Part shown: positions 5,503-13,374 of the stretch, piece after piece
Layout: every line of letters begins with the position of its first letter
Numbering within the stretch: position 1 is the stretch's first letter
Assembly (NCBI GenBank): GCA_002418835.1
Contig: DIEX01000025.1
Span: 1 to 18,904 of the forward strand
Origin: Spirochaetia bacterium UBA5763
GTDB lineage: Bacteria > Spirochaetota > UBA4802 > UBA5550
Direction: 5' to 3'
Length of the DNA stretch: 18,904 bases
Made by a program: the position numbers and the translations under genes
Notes under the pieces: generated by a model
Databases searched by the model: none
What the model was told of the DNA's origin: nothing
The model's input: the letters and a program-made list of their open reading frames with translations, nothing else

Positions 5503-5772
5503 ATGTTAATGCTAAAACTTAGAGGACGCCACTGCCCTACTCACTACATAGCGAGAACAGGGACATCATCAGAAAGGAAGTCCGATGGAAGAATTGTTTA
5601 TGAAATCAATCCTGAGGTGCTCGTTGATATAATAGATGAGCTCTGTGACAAGATAGTTGAAACTGAAAGAGAGGTCGGCAGACTTCAAATAGAATTATCT
5701 AAGCTGCGACCTGCTCCGGTTTATCTACAGGATGATACAAGGGTAAGACTTGGAGGTGGTTATGGTGACTGA
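5503..5772 (+). CDS. Unknown 89-residue protein
   Basis: I chose the ATG at 5503 because AGAGG lies 7 bases upstream. The open frame reaches back to a TTG at 5488 that overlaps the SSB stop. It begins basic (MLMLKLRGRHCPTHYIARTG) and has a helical centre 'VLVDIIDELCDKIVETEREV', likely a short coiled coil. The end overlaps the next gene by 11 bases. No family is recognised. Operon position suggests an accessory to replication. Confidence 0.6.
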   Translation: MLMLKLRGRHCPTHYIARTGTSSERKSDGRIVYEINPEVLVDIIDELCDKIVETEREVGRLQIELSKLRPAPVYLQDDTRVRLGGGYGD

Positions 5773-6043
5773 TAACATTTTCTCTTTTCCTGAGGTTAAT
5801 TCAAGGCTCAGGAGCCAGCTTAACAGGCAATATGAAAGCATGGCAAAACGACGTAAAAACATTGAGTACAAAAAACATGGTACTTCATCTAAATCGAACC
5901 TCCGGAGGTGTAACCTATGCAAGGATCTCTTTAATCTGGAGGATACAGTAATGATAAAGTATAAGCTAAACAGTTCAAGAGCATACAGAGTATGCATCTC
6001 CTGTTCTGAAAAAATAGCATCAGGTAATTTACAGTCATGTTAA
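5762..6043 (+). CDS. Small zinc-knuckle protein
   Basis: A 93-residue protein with two cysteine pairs, CNLC and CISC, about 30 residues apart near residues 51-83, as in a zinc ribbon or treble-clef-like knuckle. The first half is basic (RSQLNRQYESMAKRRKNIEY). I chose the ATG at 5762 because GGAGG sits 5 bases before it. It ends the replication operon; 136 bases without a gene follow, containing a TTGACG (6081-6086) but no convincing -10 at the right distance. Confidence 0.62.
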   Translation: MVTDNIFSFPEVNSRLRSQLNRQYESMAKRRKNIEYKKHGTSSKSNLRRCNLCKDLFNLEDTVMIKYKLNSSRAYRVCISCSEKIASGNLQSC

Positions 6044-6179
6044 TATTGCTATTTAAACCCGTTTGTGCTGTGTCATTTTATTGACGAAATTAATATTTCC
6101 GGCAAAATGGCTTAAATATATAAAAATAAGGAATATGATACGATGAAGTGAAAATGACAGATAAAGCAGGAGGCAAACA

Positions 6180-6374
6180 ATGAAAACAGGTTATGAATCA
6201 GTCGGTGTTTATGGCAGCAGGTTCATGCTTAATGATGTTACAAATCCGATTATCAGAAAACTTCTCAGTATCCAATACACTAAAATGCTCGCACGAAATG
6301 GTGGTGCAACTCCGGAATTTCCACGAAAAAAGAAAGGAAGACCAAAAATTCAAGATGAAAATAACGATGCTTAA
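6180..6374 (+). CDS. Small protein with GRPK DNA-contact tail
   Basis: A 64-residue protein. A helical middle (NPIIRKLLSIQYTKMLARNG) leads to a basic tail RKKKGRPKIQDE. The KKGRPK core resembles an AT-hook, a minor-groove DNA-binding motif. AGGAGG sits 6 bases before the ATG. It is the first gene after the 136-base gap, so it could head a middle transcription unit. Its end overlaps the next gene in another frame. No family is recognised. Confidence 0.55.
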   Translation: MKTGYESVGVYGSRFMLNDVTNPIIRKLLSIQYTKMLARNGGATPEFPRKKKGRPKIQDENNDA

Positions 6375-6837
6375 AAAGCCTGTTCTGCCTGAAGATGTCG
6401 GGCATACTGTTCTGGTCCCGGTCATGCCTTCAGATATTGACAATCTCAAAAAGTTCAGTGATGGTGAGATTATCGAAATTGATGCAAGGCGTGACCGGTT
6501 CTATCCCCTCACAAAGAAGTACTGGGCCCTCTGCAACCTGGTGGCTAATAATCACCGCAGAGAAGGCCTTGAGGGGCTGGACCACAAGAACAAAGTTGAT
6601 GAATATATAAAACTCAAACTTAATATTGTGGACAGCCGCGTGGTATTTCCGGGATCCTGCCCCAACTGCAGGAAGCAGATTGATATTGTACATGTAAAGA
6701 CTGGCAGCATCTCCAATGCTGCAAAGGACCGGGATGAGTTCCAGGAATACTATAACCAGGCGGTGGATATCATGTCATGGATAACAGGTATACCACCGCA
6801 GGAGCTGGAGCATAACTGGTGGGAGTATGAAGGATGA
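6355..6837 (+). CDS. DUF1367-like phage protein
   Basis: About 160 residues. 'VLVPVMPSDIDNLKKFSDGE' then 'RFYPLTKKYWALCNLVANNH' matches the start of DUF1367 proteins (a strand, a 'dG--v--d-rr-Rn---h-K-fALln' block), and the late 'SISNAAKDRDEFQEYYNQAV' with 'DIMSW' matches its end. A CPNC pair is in the middle. The family is common in phage middle regions; its function is not known. The start is uncertain: ATGs at 6355 and 6367 both lie inside the preceding gene and lack good ribosome sites, so coupling is likely. The frame is open back to 6193, but that upstream part is a shadow of the preceding gene. Confidence 0.62.
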   Translation: MKITMLKKPVLPEDVGHTVLVPVMPSDIDNLKKFSDGEIIEIDARRDRFYPLTKKYWALCNLVANNHRREGLEGLDHKNKVDEYIKLKLNIVDSRVVFPGSCPNCRKQIDIVHVKTGSISNAAKDRDEFQEYYNQAVDIMSWITGIPPQELEHNWWEYEG

Positions 6838-6854
6838 TATAGACCTGCTTCCAT

Positions 6855-7487
6855 TTATTGATGTTTTTGTAATAAAAGTGTTAAAATTCTTGGAATGTTT
6901 GTATTATCATCGTTATCAAAAAATTCATTTAATTCAATTATGTTAAATCCATATTGTTTCGCAGCATTCGTAAAATCAGAAATATTATGCTTAAAGCAAG
7001 TAACTATTTGTAAACCGTTTTCAGTTTCAAATCTTGCTTTTGTACCGTTATATTGTTTAAACGGATGTAGTTCACCAATATAAACATATCCATTATCAAT
7101 CACGACATGTTTTAACTTTTCAAAAATTGAGTTTAAATTTTCTATGTGTTCTAATACTAAACTAAATGTCACTAAATCAAAATTCATATTTTTTGAAAAG
7201 GTCCATTCATTATTAATATCAGCTTGAACAAAATTTACTTTATCTGATTGGATTTTAGTTTTTGCTTTATTCAACATTCCGATGGATAAATCAACTGCTA
7301 AAACTGTATTTGATTTATCAATTAACCATTTTGTATTTTTCCCTGTGCCACAACCTATCTCTAAACAACTTTCAAATTTTAAGTAATTTAGAGTTTCTCG
7401 AAGAGAAAGCTCTTCCAAGTCTCTTGTATTATTTTTATTTATATCATATTGTTCTGACCAAGAATTATACGCTTCACGAACTTCCAT
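6855..7487 (-). CDS. Class I SAM-dependent methyltransferase, UbiE-like
   Basis: A 210-residue protein that transfers a methyl group from S-adenosylmethionine. Motif I is CLEIGCGTGKNTKWL (about 41-55), motif II VLAVDLSIGMLNKAK (62-76), then VNFVQADIN (84-92) and FDLVTFSLVLEHIENL (103-118), all in canonical order. The length is usual for a small stand-alone enzyme, and the acceptor cannot be told. I chose the ATG at 7487, with GAGG five bases before it, over an upstream ATG. It runs against the phage genes, is strikingly AT-rich, and ends 18 bases from the convergent DUF1367-like gene. With the next gene it forms foreign cargo, not phage core. Confidence 0.85.
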   Translation of the reverse strand: MEVREAYNSWSEQYDINKNNTRDLEELSLRETLNYLKFESCLEIGCGTGKNTKWLIDKSNTVLAVDLSIGMLNKAKTKIQSDKVNFVQADINNEWTFSKNMNFDLVTFSLVLEHIENLNSIFEKLKHVVIDNGYVYIGELHPFKQYNGTKARFETENGLQIVTCFKHNISDFTNAAKQYGFNIIELNEFFDNDDNTNIPRILTLLLQKHQ

Positions 7488-7514
7488 TTTTACCTCTTTT
7501 TTTAATATACAATG

Positions 7515-7585
7515 GTGCACATTCGCATTGTCGCGCAGCCCAAGCCGGTACTCCGGCGCAGCGTTTTAGCCGCTGTTAGACGCCG
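7515..7585. repeat. Cassette junction between the two methyltransferase genes
   Basis: This GC-rich 70 bases sits between two very AT-rich genes. It holds CGCGCAGCC (7532-7540), the same 9-mer as in the left-flank site (187-195), a GCCGG-N4-CCGGC hairpin (7544-7557), and GTTAGACGCC (7575-7584), the exact inverse of GGCGTCTAAC at 8426-8435. Together this looks like a diverged attC-like junction. A clear outer partner box toward 7515 is missing, so the site may be incomplete. Confidence 0.45.
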
Positions 7586-8435
7586 TTTTATCCAACACGG
7601 ACATGAGCTAATGACATCACTCGAATCATATCTGATATATTCATCCCAATTCTTTTATAAAACGGAAATTGTTTCTTATATTTTCCAAACATTCGTAAAT
7701 CATCTAATACTTTTATATTATTCCCCCATTTCTCTAAGTCATGGATATTTTGAATTCCCCACTTTAAATAAGCAGCTTTATTCATACCGCCATTATCAAT
7801 TACTTTCTTATTTGCTATTTTTATCCCATTTACAGAGCTATAATCAAATACCACTTCAACCCCAGGAACCTTATTTATAAAATTGTAAAATACCTTTTTT
7901 ATTTCACTCTCATCAAAATAATAGAGAACCCCAGCTATCATAAACATGACATGATCTTTATTTTTTATAGCATCATACCAATCTTGATTAAAAATTGAAT
8001 CTGCAATAAATTTTCGGCGAGGTGTTTCATCAATATAGTTTTTTCTCAATTCAATGACATCAGGCAAATCAATGTCTAACCATTGTATTTTTCCATTATC
8101 AATTCTATCAAATGTTGTATCAAGACCACACCCAATATTCACAACAGTTGCATTATTATATAACTGTATAAAATTACGTATTTTATTATCAAAATATATA
8201 CTTCTAGAAATCCACGAAGCTAAACTCAATTTATTTATATTCTTGGCGATTGTCGTAAAATCATAACCCACTGAATTAATTATTTCGACAGCTTTTTGAT
8301 CGATTAACTTTGGTTGTTTCTTCTGAGTCTCTAACGCCCGACCCCACAATGGAAGCAGAAGTGTTTCTTGTACGCTACCGAGTTTAATTTGTTCTAAGTT
8401 ACTCATAAATAACTCCTTATAAAATGGCGTCTAAC
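7575..8435 (-). mobile_element. Putative integron-type gene cassette
   Basis: One gene on the minus strand is tightly enclosed by perfect 10-bp inverted ends: GTTAGACGCC (7575-7584) and GGCGTCTAAC (8426-8435). The stop codon is 3 bases from one end and the start codon 19 bases from the other. GTTAGAC and GTCTAAC both fit the GTTRRRY/RYYYAAC core of integron recombination sites. Single-gene content, minimal non-coding DNA and core-like ends are the cassette hallmarks. Each end is joined to repeat-rich DNA related to the left flank. No integron integrase is in the window. Confidence 0.5.
7588..8406 (-). CDS. LCM-family SAM-dependent O-methyltransferase
   Basis: A 272-residue protein of the leucine carboxyl methyltransferase/PPM1 superfamily, which methylates carboxyl or hydroxyl groups of small molecules or proteins. 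Diagnostic blocks are 'ASWISRSIYFDNKIRNFI' (63-80), 'VVNIGCGLDTTFDRID' (88-103), 'IQWLDIDLPDVIELRK' (107-122) and 'HVMFMIAGVLYYFDESEIKK' (152-171). The length is normal and the frame intact. AAGGAG lies 8 bases before the ATG. The substrate is unknown; related bacterial enzymes are often linked to secondary metabolism. It is AT-rich, on the opposite strand to the phage genes, and bounded by cassette-like inverted ends, so it was probably acquired. Confidence 0.82.
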   Translation of the reverse strand: MSNLEQIKLGSVQETLLLPLWGRALETQKKQPKLIDQKAVEIINSVGYDFTTIAKNINKLSLASWISRSIYFDNKIRNFIQLYNNATVVNIGCGLDTTFDRIDNGKIQWLDIDLPDVIELRKNYIDETPRRKFIADSIFNQDWYDAIKNKDHVMFMIAGVLYYFDESEIKKVFYNFINKVPGVEVVFDYSSVNGIKIANKKVIDNGGMNKAAYLKWGIQNIHDLEKWGNNIKVLDDLRMFGKYKKQFPFYKRIGMNISDMIRVMSLAHVRVG

Positions 8436-8511
8436 GCTTTTCTATACGCCATAAGGTATTAAAGATTGCGCAAATAAGAGTTTAATACCTTATGGCATAT
8501 AAGTAATTATG
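8429..8511. repeat. attC-like palindrome, copy 2
   Basis: A GTCTAAC box (8429-8435) is followed by a near-perfect palindrome. TATACGCCATAAGGTATT plus AAA (8443-8463) pairs with TTTAATACCTTATGG plus CATATA (8481-8501), with one mismatch. The loop is about 17 bases. It is related to 413-493 over its full length, including box spacing and the flanking TAATTA. It abuts the start of the HNH gene and ends in that gene's ATG, so it marks the junction between the methyltransferase island and phage packaging genes. Confidence 0.65.
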
Positions 8512-8745
8512 CAATATCTTAATCATATCTGCCAACTTTGCCGTATACGTGTAGCGGAGCACACACACCATAAGCTCTCTCAGACAAAGCTGTACCGGAA
8601 ACTCTATCCGGAATATATAGATCACCCGGACAACACATTGTACTATTGTGCAAAATGCCATCTTAATAAATCAATAATAAAATGGACCGAGAAAGAGTTT
8701 TGCGAGCATTTTAATATAAAAATTCGAAGTAAATCCGGAAAATAA
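8509..8745 (+). CDS. Small HNH-endonuclease-like protein
   Basis: A 78-residue protein with a CxxC knuckle (CQLC, residues 8-11), an HTHHK block (18-22), and 'DNTLYYCAKCHLNK' (41-54), giving the H-N-H order plus zinc-binding cysteines of small HNH nucleases. In many tailed phages an HNH gene lies just before the terminase and aids packaging-related cleavage. Here it is 34 bases upstream of the large terminase. The ATG has no clear ribosome site and the palindromic repeat lies directly upstream, so the island may have displaced its original leader or altered its start. Confidence 0.68.
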   Translation: MQYLNHICQLCRIRVAEHTHHKLSQTKLYRKLYPEYIDHPDNTLYYCAKCHLNKSIIKWTEKEFCEHFNIKIRSKSGK

Positions 8746-8766
8746 TTGACATTAAATTGACAGTAA
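8745..8766 (+). promoter_or_regulatory. Twin TTGACA direct repeat before large terminase
   Basis: ATTGACATTAA (8745-8755) is followed without a gap by ATTGACAGTAA (8756-8766), an 11-bp direct repeat with one mismatch, so both copies face the same side of the helix. TTGACA is a perfect -35 word, but no good -10 lies 16-18 bases on, since the terminase ATG is at 8780. It could be an activator site or a decayed promoter for the late genes. Confidence 0.35.
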
Positions 8767-8779
8767 AACAGTTATTTTT

Positions 8780-10426
8780 ATGAAAAGCTTTAATTTCATG
8801 AAGTTCTTTGATATAGATAGATTTGTTTCTCTTGCCGAGCCCCAACTCATCGGGCTCGGCATACACTCTATTGACTTCAAATACAACTACAAAGACCTCA
8901 CACTTGAATTAGCCGAACTCGAAAAAAGCAATTATAAAGGATACCTCGACCAGGTAAGGCAGATATCCGATGATGACTTCTTTTTCTTCTCCTGGTATGT
9001 CCTGGGGCTCCCACTTCTCCATCCTTATTTAATGGCAAGGTGCTACGAGCTTCAGGATTATATAGATGAGAAATATCTCCTCATCCTTGCAGCCAGGGAC
9101 CATTATAAATCAGTCTTGAATACAATCGCTATGCCCCTGTGGGAAGTTACACAGGACCCGAATATCACCGTGGCAATCTTAAGCTTCCAGAGGGACAAGT
9201 CCATAGCTCAGCTCATGAGTATAAAGCAGATTGCAGAGCAGAATGATTTACTCAAAGCTGCATGGCCTGATATATTCTTCCAGAAAAAACAGGATGCATT
9301 AAAATGGAACCTATACACAGGCCTTTATGTAAAGCGAACAAGCACAGTGAAGGAACCCACCTTCTCAGCCTGGGGCCTCATAGAGAACTCCCCTGTATCA
9401 ATGCACTTCGACCGTATCATACCGGATGACCCGGTAACAATAGATAACTCAGCAACAACAGAGCAGATAGAAAAAGTTAAGTCTGCATATAAGATGATGG
9501 CAGGCCTTGGAACCAGGAGAGTGAAGATCCGTACAATCACCACCAGGTACGATGTGAATGATATATCAGCAGATCTTTTAAAGGATGACAGGTATAAAAA
9601 GATTGTTATCCCCGGGGAGGTTGATGAGACCGGTAAGGCAAAGATTGGCGGGATCCCTGTATACAAGACCAGGGAAGAGCTTGATAATATACGTCATGAC
9701 TTCGGTGATGCCTTCTACTGTGGCCAGATTCTGCAGGACCCCACAGCTTCAAAAGAGAGAGGGCTTGATATAGCATGGCTCACATATTATGAATCACTCC
9801 CATCTACCCTGACAAGATACCTGCTCTGCGACCCCGCAGGGAGTAAGAATAAAGCATCAGACTCAACAGTTATGGCCGTAATCGGCTGCTCACCATTCAG
9901 ACAGTTTTTTCTTGTATATATGATACGTGACAAACTCGATGTATATGAACGCTTCCAGATACTTAAGGAGCTTTACAGGGAGTATGACCCCTATGATGTA
10001 TACTACGAGGTCCAGGCACTGAACTCAGACCTTGAAGTATTTGACCGGGAGATGGAGCGGGAAAAATTCTTTTTCCCCATTCAGAAGTTTCAGAGCAATG
10101 TAAACAACTCAAAGCATAAAAGAATAATATCCCTGGGGAGCCTCATGCGCAAGAAAGAATTCCTCCTACCCAGGGAGATATACTACACAGACATCACAGG
10201 GATAGAGAGAGAACTCATCTCTGAATTCATAAATGAAGAATATACCAAGTTCCCCCACAACAAAGCCCATGATGACATGCTGGACTGCATGGCAATGATT
10301 CAGAATGTCGATGTTATATTCCCCGAGATAACTGAAGAGGAACCGGAAAAGATTGATGCCAGGAAACACCCTGCATTCAGCAGACAGGAAAAGGATGTAA
10401 CCTGGCAATCCTCATTTGTATGGTAA
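8780..10426 (+). CDS. terL: Terminase large subunit
   Basis: A 548-residue packaging motor with N-terminal ATPase and C-terminal RNase H-like nuclease. A deviant Walker A reads LLILAARDHYKS (about 100-111) and a Walker B-like block MHFDRIIPDDP (208-218). The nuclease carries its three acidic positions in order: LLCDPAGSK (Asp351), VYYEVQA (Glu410) and HDDMLDCM (Asp498/499). The length is usual. It cuts concatemeric DNA and drives it through the portal. The ATG lacks a clear ribosome site; MKFF at codon 7 is an alternative start. The stop overlaps the portal start, indicating coupled translation. Confidence 0.9.
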   Translation: MKSFNFMKFFDIDRFVSLAEPQLIGLGIHSIDFKYNYKDLTLELAELEKSNYKGYLDQVRQISDDDFFFFSWYVLGLPLLHPYLMARCYELQDYIDEKYLLILAARDHYKSVLNTIAMPLWEVTQDPNITVAILSFQRDKSIAQLMSIKQIAEQNDLLKAAWPDIFFQKKQDALKWNLYTGLYVKRTSTVKEPTFSAWGLIENSPVSMHFDRIIPDDPVTIDNSATTEQIEKVKSAYKMMAGLGTRRVKIRTITTRYDVNDISADLLKDDRYKKIVIPGEVDETGKAKIGGIPVYKTREELDNIRHDFGDAFYCGQILQDPTASKERGLDIAWLTYYESLPSTLTRYLLCDPAGSKNKASDSTVMAVIGCSPFRQFFLVYMIRDKLDVYERFQILKELYREYDPYDVYYEVQALNSDLEVFDREMEREKFFFPIQKFQSNVNNSKHKRIISLGSLMRKKEFLLPREIYYTDITGIERELISEFINEEYTKFPHNKAHDDMLDCMAMIQNVDVIFPEITEEEPEKIDARKHPAFSRQEKDVTWQSSFVW

Positions 10427-12156
10427 AAGGAATGGGAGAGAAAGAACTAATAAAGACCATTAATGAAGCTTCAGCTGAAGCCAAGTCCACCTGGCAGCCG
10501 CTCTTTAATAAGATTGAGGAGGAGAATAATTTCTATATAGGCAATCAGTGGAACCACGGGGATCTGAAGAGAATAAGAACATCTGATACAATACCTGTAA
10601 CTATAAATATAATAAAAAAACAGGTAGATTCACTTGTCGGCAAGAGGCTTTCAACACTTACAGATCTCCGCGCGTACCCTATAGAGTACAATGATGATGT
10701 TATAGCAACACTCCTCACAAGGACATTGAAGTGGGCAACGGACCTCTGCAATGCACAGACAAACATCACTTCAGGGCATAAAGACCAGGTTGTCGGAGGG
10801 CTTGGGTGGCTCCACACATATATAGACTTTTCAACTGACTATGTATCAGGTGATATAAAGATAATCCATGAATCACCATACAATATACTCCCCGACCCTC
10901 ACTTCAGGAACATTGATTTATCAGATGCAGACTACCTCATAAGATACAAGCTCATGTCAAAGTCTGAACTCAAGAGTACGTATTCTGAGAAGGCAAAAGA
11001 GATTGATGGATTAAAGGGTGACGGAGATTCAATCTTTAAATTTAACAGGGTGAATGACAACAGGAACAGCCGTGTTGTTGTAAAGGAATACTGGTATAAA
11101 TCCATTGTTAAAAAGCTCATAATAGTAAACAAGTATGACCCCACAGATAACGAAGAATGGGGAGGAGATAAAGACAGGCTCAAGGTATTCTTAAACCTCA
11201 ACAAAGACTTCATGGCAGTTGAAAGGAATGTCCAGGAGATAAGGCTTGCTACTCTTGCAGACGGGAGGCTCATGCTTCAGGATGTCCCTAATCCTTACAG
11301 CAGCAGGCCCTACTTTCCTTTTATCCCTATTCTTGGATATTATAACTCAAGCTCCGAATACTGGGAGGATAAGATCGCAGGACATGTCCGGGCTCTCAAA
11401 TTCCCGCAGATGGAGAAGAACGCACGAAGATCTGCAATGCTCACTGTAACAATGAAGTTCCCACGTATGGCCTGGCTCATGGATGAAGGAGCAGTAAAGG
11501 ACATCAATGACCTTAAACGCCTGGGGGGGAGAGAGGGAGTAATACCTAAACGCCCGGGGAGAGCCCTTGAACTACTGCAACAGGCAGGGCTCCCCACATC
11601 AGAAGTGCAGCTTGAACAGATGTTTTCAAGTGACTTAAACCAGGTGGGGCTTGTCCCTGAGGTAATAGGTGCCCCATCAAACCTTGAATCTGCAAAGGCA
11701 ATGTCTCTTGTCCAGGCCACAGGCTTAATCCCTGTAGCTGAGCTTAATGAACACCTTAACTTTTCACTCCGAATGCTCGGGCAGCAGGTAATTGACCTTG
11801 CGCTTGAACACTTCTCTGACCAGAAGTTCCAGCTCATTGTTGGTGATTCCTTTATAATTGAGCCGCCAATATTAGAGAAAGCCAGGAAGAGCACCAGGTA
11901 TGATATAAGAGTGGATGAGACAACACATTCAGTGACCTCACAGATGGCAGCCTTTGAATCAATCATGCAGGGTGTACAGCATGGGGTACAAACACCATAT
12001 GTTACCCTGGTTAAACAGAATCCATATCTCCCCTCAGATGTTAAGCAGGAATGCATTGATGAATATATGCAGCAGCAACAACAGATGTTAGCTATGCAAC
12101 AGGCTAATGCCATGGCCGGCATTAAGAATAACCAGGGACTTCAAGGGGGTCTGTAA
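10420..12156 (+). CDS. P22-like portal protein
   Basis: A 578-residue protein, the length expected for short-tailed-phage portals. The N-terminal block 'EEENNFYIGNQWNHGDLKRI' followed by 'IPVTINIIKKQVDSLVGKRL' is the hallmark ('fy-G-QW', 'v-N-i---v----g'). 'SPYNILPDPHFRN' gives the family's 'd-DP' element, and the C-terminus is Gln/Met-rich (YMQQQQQMLAMQQANAMAGI). The ring of portal subunits occupies one capsid vertex and takes DNA from the terminase. The ATG at 10420 overlaps the terminase stop; an in-frame ATG at 10432 is an alternative. The gene ends by sharing a base with the next start. Confidence 0.87.
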   Translation: MVKGMGEKELIKTINEASAEAKSTWQPLFNKIEEENNFYIGNQWNHGDLKRIRTSDTIPVTINIIKKQVDSLVGKRLSTLTDLRAYPIEYNDDVIATLLTRTLKWATDLCNAQTNITSGHKDQVVGGLGWLHTYIDFSTDYVSGDIKIIHESPYNILPDPHFRNIDLSDADYLIRYKLMSKSELKSTYSEKAKEIDGLKGDGDSIFKFNRVNDNRNSRVVVKEYWYKSIVKKLIIVNKYDPTDNEEWGGDKDRLKVFLNLNKDFMAVERNVQEIRLATLADGRLMLQDVPNPYSSRPYFPFIPILGYYNSSSEYWEDKIAGHVRALKFPQMEKNARRSAMLTVTMKFPRMAWLMDEGAVKDINDLKRLGGREGVIPKRPGRALELLQQAGLPTSEVQLEQMFSSDLNQVGLVPEVIGAPSNLESAKAMSLVQATGLIPVAELNEHLNFSLRMLGQQVIDLALEHFSDQKFQLIVGDSFIIEPPILEKARKSTRYDIRVDETTHSVTSQMAAFESIMQGVQHGVQTPYVTLVKQNPYLPSDVKQECIDEYMQQQQQMLAMQQANAMAGIKNNQGLQGGL

Positions 12157-12620
12157 TGGGTAGGCCCTTAACAACAGACTTTGAAGACCTTAAGGGGATA
12201 AGGTTCACTGTTCCTGTTAACGAAGATGGAGAGCAGGAACTTGACTGGAAAGAAACACTTGAAGCAAGAGGCAGAGAAGGTGCTTCAGACGCAGGGCTAT
12301 ATACCTCCATTCGTCTCACCCGCAGGGTACATGAAAGGTTATATGGAACATGCGAAGAGTATAAAGAAGTATTTGATTATGCCAGGGATTTAGCTAAAAC
12401 CTATTGGCTCGATACCATGGGTAAAAGGATATTCGGCGACAGGAATTTAAACAGTGCGATATACACTGTACAGGTCAGGAACCGATACGGATGGAGGCAG
12501 TCAGATGATCCAAAACCTGCCCCTCCCACCGGTGAACCGGAAAAGCCTGTAGAGGACCTTATGACAAAGCACAGGAGTCATAAGGGTGATACTAAAGATA
12601 TTCAAAATACTACCAACTAA
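12156..12620 (+). CDS. terS: Probable terminase small subunit / DNA-packaging protein
   Basis: A 154-residue protein. A helix-rich core with 'LYTSIRLTRRVHERLYGTCE' then 'YARDLAKTYWLDTMGKRIFG' and 'NSAIYTVQVRNRYGWRQSDD' fits phage small terminases, where 'k--F--a-----knR-GWr' is recurrent. The C-terminus is Pro-rich and charged. It would recognise phage DNA and regulate the large subunit. It lies between portal and scaffold rather than before the large terminase, an unusual place that lowers certainty. GGGGG precedes the start, which overlaps the portal stop (TAATG). Confidence 0.6.
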   Translation: MGRPLTTDFEDLKGIRFTVPVNEDGEQELDWKETLEARGREGASDAGLYTSIRLTRRVHERLYGTCEEYKEVFDYARDLAKTYWLDTMGKRIFGDRNLNSAIYTVQVRNRYGWRQSDDPKPAPPTGEPEKPVEDLMTKHRSHKGDTKDIQNTTN

Positions 12621-12631
12621 GGTGACATAAC

Positions 12632-13366
12632 ATGGGAGATATCAATCAATTAACGGGAGAAGACTTTCAGGCGCCTCCGGCCTTTGATGGACCAGCGGAC
12701 TCCTCAGCAGATGAGGGGATGGGTAATGACATAGACAACCAGGAAGTACAAAGCGACATACAGGACGCCCGGGAAGGAAAATACGTACCTCTGGATGTAG
12801 TAGAGTCTATGCGCGAAGAGGCCAGGGAACTTAAGGAGCAGAATCAGCAGCTTTTGCAGCTTATCCTTGCAGACAGACAGCAGCAGCCTGATTCACAGCA
12901 AAGTAAAGATCCGGAACTTTCATTTGCTGATGATGAACTTATCACAGGCGCTCAGTTGAAATCAATTCTCTCGCAGTACGGAGAGAACTTTCAGAAATCA
13001 TTTCAACAGATACAGGATGAGCAGCGGCAGAATTACATTACTGAGCAAAAGCAGAACTACATGAACCAGTACACCGATTACAATGACGTTGTGGGTTCAG
13101 TGATGCTTGAAGCCCGTAAGGACCCGGCCATAGCGGAGATCCTCATGAGATCCCCTAACCCTGTAGCAGCTACGTACAGGTACGGGAAGCTCCTCCGAGG
13201 TGAAAGTTTAAGTGAGGTTACCACTGTTAAAAACAAGGTAAGCCTTGAAAACAAGATTAATAAAAATCTTAACCAGGCGAAGACTTTAAGTAATTCAAAA
13301 ACGGTAACAACAAAAAGTGGGGAGGATGATTTTGATGCTCTCTATAAAAAAATCATGAGAAGGTAA
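12632..13366 (+). CDS. Capsid scaffold protein
   Basis: A 244-residue, highly charged, Gln-rich protein with an acidic disordered start (residues 1-50), a central coiled coil (about 55-90, 'MREEARELKEQNQQLLQLIL') and a short basic C-terminal end (ALYKKIMRR), the usual capsid-binding element. Its place directly before the major capsid gene supports scaffolding. It should guide procapsid assembly and leave before DNA entry. Low sequence conservation is normal for this class, so the call rests on composition and position. Confidence 0.75.
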   Translation: MGDINQLTGEDFQAPPAFDGPADSSADEGMGNDIDNQEVQSDIQDAREGKYVPLDVVESMREEARELKEQNQQLLQLILADRQQQPDSQQSKDPELSFADDELITGAQLKSILSQYGENFQKSFQQIQDEQRQNYITEQKQNYMNQYTDYNDVVGSVMLEARKDPAIAEILMRSPNPVAATYRYGKLLRGESLSEVTTVKNKVSLENKINKNLNQAKTLSNSKTVTTKSGEDDFDALYKKIMRR

Positions 13367-13374
13367 AAAGGTAG

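Noticed and set aside
7588..8406. DNA methyltransferase of a restriction system
   Set aside because: No DPPY/NPPY-type or PC-motif; the blocks match LCM-type small-molecule or carboxyl methyltransferases, and no restriction gene is present.
8443..8501. Bidirectional terminator
   Set aside because: Stem is AT-rich, and an almost identical sequence outside any operon end at 413-493 argues for a recombination-type repeat.
11340..12122. Leftward 260-codon frame opposite the portal gene
   Set aside because: Cys/Ser-rich antisense shadow of a clear portal gene.
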